Positions 1-11,173 of a stretch of 64,000 bases of DNA are shown one piece after another (position 1 is the stretch's first letter; each line of letters begins with the position of its first letter). The DNA comes from Vitis vinifera. Its lineage: Eukaryota; Streptophyta; Magnoliopsida; Vitales; Vitaceae. Made by a program: the position numbers and the translations under genes. The notes under the pieces are model-generated. The model was not told the DNA's origin. It ran no database searches and saw only the letters and a list, made by a program, of their open reading frames with translations. The stretch is from contig NC_081819.1 in the NCBI RefSeq assembly GCF_030704535.1, forward strand, positions 20,494,001 through 20,558,000, read 5' to 3'.

Positions 1-1255
1 AATAATAAAAATAAAATTGACATTTTCCACCTCAATTTTGACAGGTAAAAAAAACTGACTTTTTTTTTATTATTTTGAAAAACTAAGCTCTAAAAAAAAG
101 AAAAAAAAAGAAGTGAAAAGTGAAAACAACGTTTCAATACTTTTATAATTTTCTTAAGAAAAAATAAAAATTACTTTATAAAAAATCAAAAACAAAAAAT
201 CATAAAATCATAAAAATACTCCACACCATGATGTAAAAGGAAAATGAATATTCCAAATGTGTAATAATATTAATATAAATAAAACTTTAACTTATATACT
301 TAAAATAAAATGAAATGTTATTGATATAAACATTTTGTTTATTTATTATTTTATCGAAGATTATAAATGGATATATTTATATATTCAAATAATTTAATTA
401 ATTAATTATCAGTATATTAAAATATTCTACGAAATCATTTTAAAATAAATAATAATAATAATCAAATACCTTATAATAATGTCATATATTATATTGATAA
501 AAATAATATACTGTTATCACATGTGTATTGCATAAAATTTTATATATAAATTACTATTTTTTTATATAAATGAAAGCACAAAACCGAATAAGATTTCATA
601 TATTTCATTTTTATAAAAAGGAATTTTACTTTTCCTTGTCAAATTTTATTTTTAAAAGAAGAAAAAATAAAAAATAAAAAATATTTTTAGAAAATAAAAA
701 TAAAAAATGAAAACTACAAAATGTTTTGTAAACCCAATGCAACATTATCTAGTTCTTTTCATAAAAGCAAAGAATTTTTTTTTTTAAAATATATATATAA
801 TTTCAAGTAATTCACATTATATTTTATTTTTATTCATAAATTTTATAATAAATTAAGTAAAAGAATTTGCAATATATATTTCAGACCAATTTCCAACATT
901 AATAAAAAAGAGAGAAGATTCTTAAATAGTCTCTAAAGCCCAAAGGCAATTTTTTTGGTTCTTATAATATTAATTTTTTTTTTTCCTTGTCTATGTACTC
1001 TTCCAAATTCAAACTGGGTTTTTTTTTTTTGGTACTGTGTTGAATAGTGCCATTCAATCTTTAATATTAAAAAAAAAAAAAAAAAAACAAACAAACACAT
1101 ACTGTATAGAAACAGAATAGAAGATTATTTTTGAGTCATATGTAAATGAAAAATAGCAAAGATTACCAGAAGTAGTGTTGGCTGAATCTTTAACAATGGA
1201 GCAAAATGTTCCAAGGCCATGAAAAAAGAAAGTCAGGGGTGATACCAATGGGAAT
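1..1255. other. AT-rich intergenic DNA and invertase 3' flank
   Basis: No coding region is visible. The stretch is strongly AT-rich, with many short A and T runs and no recognisable gene fragment. The part nearest 1255 probably includes the 3' UTR of the minus-strand invertase; I could not fix its polyadenylation site. Confidence 0.6.
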
Positions 1256-4200
1256 CTAAAAAAAACAGGAGGCAGAGCGAGTGTGCCTTAGCTTATTGGT
1301 CTTCTTTTCCTCTTCATGGGAGATAACGAGGAGATTGGACTCGTTCTCAATCATCATCTTGGCAACCAGGTAGCCAGCTATGCTCCATGTCTGAAACTTC
1401 CTTGCTTGTTTTCCGACGTAACGCCCTGTTTTACCATCGTAGTACTCAGGCCACCCATCTTTGGAAAGACGCTGCTCCACCAGGTCTATTGCCCGCTTTG
1501 CAATTTGGGGCCTGCCGATCTTGATACAAGCAGCTGTAAGTAACCACAGCAGAACTGCACAAACAGTCCAAACCACAATAGCATATTAGGCATAAATACA
1601 GGACAAAGCTCAGAGTGTAGGGAGCCTAATTCATGACTCAATTCTTAAGCTCATTGATTCAATAAGAAGTAGCAGTGAAATCGAAATAAAATAAGGAGTG
1701 GGCACATGAGTATCACCTGGCCAAGAACCACCGTTATGGTAACTCCATGGCGTGTTCTTGGGGTCGCATCCAGTGACGAGCTCCCAATAGTGTCCCTCCA
1801 ATGCTGGGTACACAACCTTCAAAGGCACCTCACCAATTAATTGTTCCCACCGCTCCTCAACCAGATCCATGATAGCTGTAGCTTGTTCAGATGTGGCTAA
1901 AGAGCTCAAGATGGCAATGCAATTTCCAGCTAAAAACCACCGGAAATCCATGCGACCTGGACTGACATTGCCCATAAAATATCCTCCACGTAGGGGCATG
2001 AAATCAAACAACCACTCTGGTATAGAGTCAGGTATAATGTTGAATTTATTGACAGCAGTATGGGAATATTCCTCTGTTTTATAACGATAGATGTTATTTA
2101 GTTGTGTGATGTCAAGCCAGTAGTAAGTCTGGACGTGGAAACTCAGAGCAGTGATCCGCGCGTCAATTCGCTTGAAAAATTCCTTACCACCGTGCTCTGG
2201 TTTCAGCATCTGTCTTGCACACCTAAGTGCAAAATAGAAGAGTGACTGGATCTCAATTGGGTAACCATTTATACCCTGTATCAAAAACATATTACTACTC
2301 AGTGATGACAATTGTTTATGAATACAGATACCACCTTAAAATATATCAGCTAAACCTAAAATCAGGCAGAAGAAAGGTAAAAGATTCTTCCAATGCTTTT
2401 GACCCTAGGTAGTTAGTCCTATTTTTTTTTTTTTTTTAAGAATTGGAAAACAAGGAGAAGCTCACCATACTCCTGTCGACCATGCAACATCCATCTGCAC
2501 ACAGAAGTGTTGGAAAATTGTTGAACCCATCGCACAAGCAGAGTTTGAGTATCGACTTTATTCCTCCCTGTACCTGAGGCAGTTCTGAGAATGAATTGTC
2601 TCCGGTGCATTTTGTATACGATCTCAGCAGTATAATCCACCAGAACACTGAATCAACAGGTGCAACTCTTCCGATTGCACTTCCACCAAAATCAGCAACC
2701 AAAGTCTCCTTCTGTGTCTTAGGGTCATGCAGGACTTTGAAGCTTGCAGGCATCACACCTTCTCCAAGAGTATAGTTATCAATCTTCTTCTGGCAACCTT
2801 GAAGGTGGAGGGTCTGCAATAAGAAGTTCTTTACAATCTCAGGCTCTGGAGGGTTTTTCATTAGGCAGGCTAGGCCACTGGGAACAAAATCCCTCACAAA
2901 AACCTGCTCATACAAATGAGGAGAATTTGTGAACAATTTTCGAAGCAGCAGAAACATCTCTATTAATTGAGCTGTTCTTATAAATGGAATACATCTAGTT
3001 GAAAGAACAGCCATTTGAGCGTACTAAATACTGAGTGACATGAGATGTCTACCACAAGCAACACTAAAAATCTAAAGCCTTGCACAATGAACAGAAGACT
3101 CTATTCATTTCACCCACAGTATTGTTGCTGCTCTTTAAAATGCATTCAATATTTCTATTTGGAATGCTGATAATTTTGGTGAAATGTAAAGAAAAAGATT
3201 CCGAAAACGTACAAGCAGCAGGATTGCAGGGATTCTAAACCCAACAAACCAAACGTGAAGAGAATCAAAACATGATGTTAGACTTCCACCATTTTAAAAC
3301 AGAGGAATTAGCCAATGACAGGAGAACTCAAACAAGTTAATATCACTTCCTACCTACTCCAAAATAAATACGGAGGGAAAAAACTAAATAAATTCGCAGA
3401 AAGGCAAAAATTCAAAAATTCAAAAAAAAGAAAAAAGAAAAAAAAACCACACACACACACACCATGTGGATATGTGTTTGTTTTTCTCTTCCAAAAAAAA
3501 CTGAGAAAACTCAGCACAATTAAGTGGATTGTGATATATTTTTAACTTCAGTCCAGTGAGTTCTGTTTTCTGTGGTCTCAACTAATTAACTAACAATGAT
3601 ATAGTCATAATGAAAGTAAGTCAAAATATTGATTCACTTTCCTCTCTTTTTCCTACATTTTCTCATCAACCATGGACATATAGACATGCTCACAGAAAAG
3701 AAACATAGCATTAGATAATGACATATATAACAGAGAACATTCACTCACAGATAGCAGACAAACACGAAACATACACGCACACGCGCGCGCACACATGCAA
3801 ACAGATAATGTTGTAGCAAAGAGAGACCTGATTGTAGTTCAAAGGCTCAGCGCTAGGGTCTATAGCCGCGAGTGTTCCCACAGGCTTTCCTCTGAAGTAG
3901 ACGAAAGATTTCTGGAGTCTATCCCAAGCTTCATCCACCAAGGAAGCGCCCTCTGTGCCAGTCACCTGATGTCCACTCAATCTACTTCCCGGCGACGTGT
4001 TCTGATCAAGATTCCCTATATTCGTCTCAACATTCAGCGGCTGCTTCAATGTACAAACAACCTTCTCTTCGTTCACTTCCGACCGAAAAACCAGAGGCTT
4101 CTCAGGCTCATCTGTCTTCTTTACTCCTTTGTCCTCACGAATCTGATCATATCTCTCTAGACTCGCGCCAACACTATGCGATTCCTTCAAAGTCGGCACG

Positions 4201-4832
4201 CTCCTCCCGCTCCCGCCAGACACATTCTCAGTGCTCTGCTCATTCTTTTCGCCGGAGGCTTCCGCCGGAGAATCAAGAGGCTTCTCCGACGTTTCGGTAA
4301 CATCAGGATATGAATAACTCTCTGCTTCCACCATCTGAGGAAGATTATCGAGGTCTACATGTTCGAGGTCTAGCTCTTTGAGTAAGTACTTCACCGCCGG
4401 AAGAAGATTCAACTTCTTGGCATCCAAGGTCGAAGCTGAATCAGATGAGGTCGGTTTTTTCTCAGGCATGACATGCTCTTTTTCCAGTTCTTCCTCCGTC
4501 GAGAGATGCTCTTTCTCCGCTAATACATTCTGTTTTTCCGGTTCTTTCTCAGGCGATGCATGTACTCTTTCCAGTTCTTTCTCCTGTGGGACAGTCTCTT
4601 TTTCCGGTGTTTTCTTAGGCGAAACACGCTCTTTTTCCGGTTCTTCCTCAGACAATGCATGTTCTCCTAATGGTTCTTTCTCATGTGAGGCACACTCTTT
4701 TTCCGGTGTTTTCTTAGGCAAAACACGCTCTCTTCCCGATGATTTCCCCAGCGAGGGATCCTTTTTGTCCACTTCTTTCCTACGTTCCCGTGATTGTTTC
4801 CGTTCTCTGTCGACGCCGGAGCCCGAAGCCAT
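1256..4832 (-). CDS. alkaline/neutral invertase (GH100), four exons
   Basis: Hydrolyses sucrose to glucose and fructose. Exons on the minus strand: 4832-3828, 2903-2466, 2275-1717, 1554-1256 (stop included), all with GT-AG introns, giving about 766 residues. The catalytic core starts near residue 299 ([11 protein letters not shown]) and contains [83 protein letters not shown] and [20 protein letters not shown], all family hallmarks. VLHDP and ADGCCMVDR fit the beta (cytosolic) clade, as does the four-exon structure; this clade call is from memory. The first 298 residues are hydrophilic and rich in Glu, Lys, Pro and Ser, far longer than the roughly 100-residue leader usual in that clade, with no obvious transit peptide. 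Some conserved positions differ (DRSMG for DRRMG, VDSVFWW for VDSGFWW), so it is a divergent member. The start is the first ATG after a TATA box at 4909-4917. Confidence 0.93.
4530..4727 (-). repeat. tandem 33-residue coding repeat in the invertase N-terminus
   Basis: Residues 36-68 and 69-101 of the invertase align without gaps. Both begin RV-x-PKKTPEKE and end EEPEKE or KEPEKQ; about 60 percent of positions are identical. This corresponds to a 99-bp tandem duplication in exon 1. Further EKE-type short repeats continue to about residue 127. Confidence 0.75.
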
Positions 4833-4908
4833 TGTAGAGAGAGATGGAGCACAAAAATCACTGGGAATTTCTGAGAGTAGAGAAAGAAAGAAAGAGAGTA
4901 GAAAGGAC

Positions 4909-4917
4909 TATTTATAG
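4909..4917 (-). promoter_or_regulatory. TATA box of the invertase gene
   Basis: Read on the minus strand this is CTATAAATA, about 77 bases before the ATG at 4832. Transcription should start near 4880, giving a leader of roughly 45 to 50 nt that is almost pure CT/TC (seen as GA-rich on the plus strand at 4870-4905). Confidence 0.7.
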
Positions 4918-4929
4918 TGTGGGGAGACG

Positions 4930-5588
4930 AGGGAGCTTCGCAGCATGGAGTCGTTCTGAAGCTGAAGGAGGCCGTTAGAATCGAAACAGACTCAAATCAT
5001 TGACCTTTGCATGCATCGTTATTTACGAGAACTGCCATAGAATGCTTTGTGAGTGAGTGAGGTGATCACTGATAAGTGAAAATTAACGCTATTTTGCTTT
5101 GAAAGACTTGGCAAAATGTGAATGAAAGAAAATAAAGAATTTGAGGGAAAATGTAATAAAATCTTTAAAGAATATTCATAAATTAAAATTTTATATGTTA
5201 TTTTAAATTTATTTTATAATATAAAGATTTAATAATTTAGAAATGTATAAGTTTTTAATTAATTTTAATATAAATAAATATGAATTTTTTTAATATATAT
5301 ATTTAGGCATATTAGTCCAGAAAGGTTTCTAGAAACACGTGAGAATAGGTATCAAAAGGAAATCACAAAAAAAAAAAAAAAAATAACATCAAAATCAAGT
5401 GAAGAAATAAGATGAAGTTGAAGAAAATAAACTTTAAATTTGTATTCAATTTTAGATATCTTCCCTTATGAACTATGAAACAAACCACATATTGTTTCAA
5501 AACCCAAAAAGTTGGTAATTCAACACTAGAAATTATTTAGGGAAAAGTGAGATTTGATTCACTAATATGGAAATATTTAGAAAAAACA
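4930..5588. other. intergenic DNA upstream of the invertase
   Basis: Promoter-proximal DNA followed by AT-rich sequence. No coding region or recognisable element was found apart from the TATA box listed separately. Confidence 0.5.
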
Positions 5589-6502
5589 AAGAACCTCAAA
5601 TATTTTAAATTAATATTATCTTCATCTATTTAAAAATAATTTGAAATGCATGCATTTTAGTCATCCAATTATTCCCAAAAATTTTCATTTACTTATCATA
5701 TCATCTAAATCAATTGACAACTCGACTCCTCCATATAGATGTTTTATGATATTTTATTATTATTATTATTATTATTTAGGAATTTTTTTTTCTAGAAACA
5801 TTATAGAGTAAGAATTTGAAGAAAAAAAGAGAGTTTATTCTAATATTAATAAGTTTAAAAATAAATTCATATTCTTGATAATAAATAAACCAATAATAAA
5901 TTTGTATTTATTATATAATATTAATAATTGTTTAATATAATAGCGAATAAAATTTGTTATAAGAATTTTTCAGATATAAAATGTTTTATTATAGGGTTGT
6001 ACTTTGATATATAGTATAAAAATAAATAAATATTTTATATTAAATGAATTAATCACAATTAAAATAATTATATATTACTAAATTTATTATTTATTATTTA
6101 ATAAACAACCTTATTACTTTTTAATTGGTAATTATGATTAAATAATATTTATTTGACAACATTTCCTCTTACAATTCTAAGAAAGAAAAAAAATATTAAT
6201 CCTATATAAATAGGATTTTTTTTGCACAATATTTCTTAAATTTTAAAAAAACTAAAATAAGAATCCTACCAGGTGTCTGCTTTTAGAGAGAACAAAAAAT
6301 CTCAAATAATAAAATTATAATTATAATGATAAAACATCTAAAATGAATTAAAACATCTATATGGAAGAATCTAGTTATCAATTGATTTGAATGATATGAC
6401 AAGTAAATATCATTTTTATAAAATAATTAGATAACTCATTAAAAAGTGCATGTATTTTAAATTAAATAAATATAATACTAATTAAAAAATTTTGGGGTTC
6501 TT
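5589..6502. mobile_element. non-autonomous element with ~160-bp terminal inverted repeats
   Basis: The left arm (about 5589-5750) reappears in reverse complement at about 6345-6502. Matching landmarks are the outer end GAACCTCAAATATTTTAA against TTAAAAAATTTTGGGGTTC and the inner end CCATATAGATGTTTTATGAT against AAAACATCTATATGG, with the block around CAATTGA in between. The 600-bp interior is AT-rich without an open frame, so this looks like a MITE or foldback relic. No clean target-site duplication could be assigned. Confidence 0.75.
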
Positions 6503-8940
6503 GGAGGGACCTAATATAATTAAGTTGGTATGGTTGGAATCCTAACATATGAAGGTTAAATTATTTCCCTATAATAAGAAGAGCTCAAGTCTATTATACT
6601 TCAACTGCTCAAAAACAATGAACCAATTTTATGTTAACATGTGTAATTTCAAATTATTAAAATAGTTTTTGTATTTTTTTTATCTAAATAAAAATTTAAT
6701 TCTTTTAATAAAATAAATTGGCAATGAAAAAAATTAATATTAACATCAAGAAAATGTTATTGCTAAAAAAAATTATATTCTAATTTATATAAAATTATTA
6801 CCACAAAAGATAAATTTAAGTGAATGCACGTATCATATTTTGGTTTTGAGAATGCATGCCGAGATAAAGCAATGATATGCTAATTCAAATGAAATTATTA
6901 TTATTATTCTTATTTATTTATTTATTATTACTATTATTAAAATTTTAAAGTCTATTTAAAAGTACAACTTCATTTTGTTTAGTGGTTTGACTTATTGGGA
7001 TAATATTTTTGACCCTGATTAAAAGGATGGTTAATAAATCAACTTGATGATTTAATATAATTGAACAACTTATTTTAAATAATTAAATAAATTAGGTATA
7101 TTAGTAAACTAACTTAATAACATAACTTAACTTCGAAAATAACTTGAAATATTAAGTTAAAATAATTAAGTTCTACTCAATTTCAAATTTATCTTTTTTA
7201 TGCACGAAAGTCTTTTTAACATCCATCGGCTAAAAGAAAAAAAGTGAAAAAAGAATTAAAACAATGGATTTAAAGTTAATTAATTATTTTAAACTTATTT
7301 CACCTATTTTAATTTTTTCATATAAAAATTAAATAATTAAAAATTGTATAAGTTTCTAACTAATTTTAATTATGCTTTAATTTTTTATTTTTTATTTTTT
7401 TTTGTATTCTCTATAATACTATCTCACACATGAGAAAACCTTTTTTTTAGCAATTTTTTTAAAATGGATTTAAAGTTAATTAAATAACTTATTAATTTCT
7501 TCAAATTCATTTCACTATTTCTCTTTTCTAAGTAAAGATTAAAAATATGAAAACTTATGATAAAAAAAATGAGAAAACCGATTTCTATTTTTCATTAAAA
7601 AAAAATAGAAAAACATGTTTGATAACTAAAAATTATAAAATAGTTTTAAGTTCTTAAAAACAGAGAATATGATATTTAAAAAAAATATTTTTTAATTATT
7701 TTCACTTATTTTTTAAAACTATATTTAAAAACATAATTGTATAGATACGAGGAATGATTAAAAATAAATCACTCCATATAAAAGAAAATATGGTATATTT
7801 TTTTAATCATTTTTAATTATTTTCACTTGTTTTTTTAAGAACTATATTAAAAAAATAATTGTATAAATATGAGAAATTATTAAAAATAAATCATTCCATA
7901 TAAATTTTATTTTTAAAACATATTTAAAAATATAGAAAATATGTTAAGAATATTTTTAATTCTCAAATATATATTACACAAAAATCAGATTTCTAAAAAA
8001 GTTATTTTAAAATATACTTTCCAAACATGACCTCATTTTCTTTAATGGTTAATAATCTTTTAAAACCAAACATAATCAAGTAAAAACTAAATTTCACATA
8101 ATACCCTCTAAATCCTATCATATCTTTTATCCTTGGTTACATTTTTTAGGATAAAAATTATAGAGATTTCGGTGATATTGATGATGGGATATTATGGAAA
8201 TATCGAAAATAATAATGAAAAAATTCTATAAAAAATAATAAAATAAGTAATAATGCATGTAAGAAGGTTTCTTTTTTCTTTTTTAATAATAATAATATAA
8301 ATAATTAAATTTATAATATTATAATATCTCTCACATTAGATAGAAAAAAGGTTTTTAAAATCAATCTCTAATCAAGTTTTTCAAACAGTTGTAAAAAATA
8401 ATTTTCTTAAAAACTTAATCCAAACAATGTTTTTCTTAGGCTTTTGGATGGGGGATTGAATTAATGATAGAAACATGAGTTTAATTATTCTATTTATAAG
8501 TGAATAAGGAAAAATATTATATTTTAAATATTTTTTTTTAAAATTTTTAATGTATTATTTTATTTTCGATTATTTTTTATATTTATCCTATTATCATTTT
8601 TCAAATGTAATAAGAAAACAATTTAAAATAATTAAAATATATTATCAGAAAATATCATATTTTTTATTTTTAAGTTATTTTTTTCTAAAAAACCATAAAT
8701 AATATTCTGCTCTCCAGAAATGTTCACAACTAAATGTAATCATTGTTTGCTATAATAGAAAAGAATGCATCCAAATTTAATTCTCTAGAAAACTAGGGAA
8801 AATAAAAGAAAGAGAAAGAAAGATAACGAGAATTTGAATTTAGAGAAAAATGGAAAACCTGCCTCACGCCCTCAACAATGTCATATGATTGTATTGGGTT
8901 TAGATCAGCTGAGGCTTCTGTCTTATTGGGTTCTCCAAAT
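6503..8940. other. AT-rich intergenic DNA
   Basis: No gene is visible. The stretch holds repeat relics, including a tandem duplication at 7690-7905 and A/T-rich sequence resembling other relics in the window, for example near 20630-20830. Confidence 0.5.
7690..7905. repeat. degenerate tandem duplication, ~117-bp unit
   Basis: Two units start near 7690 and 7807. Both contain TTTTAATTATTTTCACTT, then an ACTATATT block, then ATAATTGTATA, then ATTAAAAATAAATCA and CCATATAAA, in the same order. The unit probably belongs to a decayed repeat element. Confidence 0.6.
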
Positions 8941-10900
8941 CTAAAGATTCAAAATTACAATTTCCTCGGGCTTCCCACACTTTCTCAGCAGCCAAACGAA
9001 CCTTAGCTTTTGTTCAATACAAAGAAGGAAGAACCTAAAAAAGAAACTCAAACAACACTGCAAATTACTGAGATAGGTTACAGTTTGAGTGGTGGTCGCT
9101 GCAGCCTCCGCCGCCCAACCCCGTCGTTGTCGCCCACCGCCGTCTGGCTGAACTCTCTTCATTGGCCATCACATATTCAGTGGTATACAGACTCTGGTCG
9201 TGATAGGGGCCGGTCATGGGCCCACCGTATTTGAAGCCCATGGGCTCAATGAGACAGGCCTAATAAACGTTTGGACAAGGCTCGAGTTTGGCCTCCTAGT
9301 TTTGAAGAAGTGTCGTATAGACAAAAAGCCCTTTACTTTGGTACTAAATGTATAATTTTAATTTGGTTTAATTTTTTTATTTTTTAGATAGAGAAAATTG
9401 AAAATTATTATTATTTTTTACATAGAGAAAAAAAAAAGACATGGAAAGGGCTTGTATTAATGTTTTCTTTTATTTTACGCTATCAATTTATACGTCACCA
9501 AGATTATTTTGTGTCAGGTTTGAATACTTCAATGCGAATTTACTCCCACTCAGACTCTTCGGTACAGACTTTTTATTTTTTCCCTGCCAAAACTACCCCC
9601 TGAAAGATGGGTTAATTACACTTCTGGCCTCCACGGTCTAATTTAATAATGGCTCGGTAGTTGTTGTTGGGCTATGAACCTAAGATTTGCATGTGAGCAA
9701 ATGAGTGGCACAAAAATCGAGGCATTTTCGTTAATATGCCTTGATTGATGGGCCCCTTTCTAACGATAAAAAAGGAAAAAGATCGAAGGCGAAGAGTGAG
9801 AGAGAAGATATGGTGATTCCATGTCCAACTCAAAGTAGAAATTTTTTTTTCCACCTTTTGCATTTTTTTATAAATATAAAAAATGAAAATACCGAAATGT
9901 CCCCCGGAAAAAAAAACCAGTAAGCCATGTCTCTATGGCCTGAACATATGATGAAAAATCTGAAATAAATAAAATAAAGAGGAAAAAAAAATTAAATTTA
10001 TAAATTATTTTTATATATTATTTTTTATTTATTTTAACTATGTACTATAAAAATTAAATAATTGAAAAATATATCATTTTTTAATTAATTTATTATAGTA
10101 ATTTACCATCCTTATATTTTTACTACTTCCAATCATCACACTCAATTAATAGGTGACAAAAATCATAATGTATGTCCATTTTGATATTATTATATGGCAA
10201 TTTTTATTTATAAAAATAAATAAAAGAGGTAGGGGTGGAAAGGGAAATTACTTCAATCCCTTGACTAAAATAAAATTTCAAAAAAGAAAAAAATGAAAAT
10301 GATGGAATAAGGTGGATGGTTGATGGTTTGTGGGTGAGGGGGATGGTAGGGGTGTTTTGGTCATTATGGAAAATGGGCAGCAAATAGAGGAGAATCAAGT
10401 ATCTTATCTGGAAGGTGATTCTCCAACTGCCACCGAAGAACAGGGTGTGAAACCACGATTCCGTGAGCGATGTGAATTTCCTATAATGCCCTTCCAGGCC
10501 AACAAGGAAAATAAATTCCATCGTTATAATTATAGAGCCATTTTGATAAAATTAAGGAGGGTTTTTATTTAAAAATTAATCGAAATGTGACCTTATTAAT
10601 ACATTTTTCAAAGATTTGTACAAGATAAACTTTTGAAATGGGAGACGTGTGGAGGAATCTACCAAACATGCCCTCTGAAGTTTTCCCCACAACCAAACAA
10701 AAGGGAGAGAAAAAAGGAAAGGGGAATTCCATGGGCAGCAGCAAAGCTACAAAATGGGGCAAAAGAGAAAATGTGAGGAAGAATCATGGGCTATTTCGGA
10801 ATCCGACAAACCTTTGTGGGACAGTACCCAAGTCCCGGTCGCAGTCTCCTCATCCTGAAGGAGAAAACATGACCATGGAGGCAAAAAAGAAGGAAGAGTA
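8941..10900. other. intergenic stretch upstream of KLCR with a GC-richer patch
   Basis: A GC-richer patch at 9090-9260 contains several TGGGCC/GGGCCA-type motifs, including TGGGCCCA at 9217-9224 and the perfect palindrome AGCCCATGGGCT at 9235-9246. Such site II motifs are common in plant promoters, but I see no convincing gene starting here. Short ORFs in the patch resemble no family known to me. The rest is AT-rich and leads into the KLCR promoter. Confidence 0.4.
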
Positions 10901-10924
10901 AAGAGGCAGTCACATAGATAGCTC

Positions 10925-11011
10925 ATGAACCCTCAATCATCAACCCCACTACCATGGATTTTCTCTCCATTTTCTTCCCATTTTTCATTCTCAAAGTCTT
11001 CATCAAATTGA
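10925..11011 (+). other. upstream ORF 1 in the KLCR leader
   Basis: A 28-codon ORF (ATG at 10925, TGA at 11009-11011) in what is probably the KLCR 5' leader. Its ATG has a weak context. It overlaps the second upstream ORF in another frame. Whether the leader extends this far 5' is inferred. Confidence 0.4.
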
Positions 11012-11094
11012 AGTACCCTCACACTATGATCATCTCAACAATCTTCCACACCACCACCCACCACCGCCAGCACCACCACCACCGCCGCCACTGA
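10954..11094 (+). other. upstream ORF 2 in the KLCR leader, strong start context
   Basis: A 46-codon ORF with the start context ACCATGG, close to the optimal plant context, ending 79 bases before the KLCR ATG. The predicted peptide has a hydrophobic, Phe-rich N-terminal half and a His/Arg-rich C-terminal end encoded by CAC/CGC repeats. If the leader includes it, it should limit translation of the main ORF, whose own ATG has a weak context (CTTGATGC). Confidence 0.5.
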
Positions 11095-11173
11095 CCAGTT
11101 CAGCCACTACATTTCTGCGTCAATCCTCTCTTCAACCACCAAAGTTGAAAAGTTTTCACTTGGGAGGGTCTTG

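Noticed and set aside
4378-4917. 179-codon Ser/Phe-rich plus-strand frame
   Set aside because: Antisense shadow of the repetitive EKE-rich first exon of the invertase.
10638-10901. 87-codon Lys-rich ORF upstream of KLCR
   Set aside because: Low-complexity, no family, and placed where the KLCR promoter should be.
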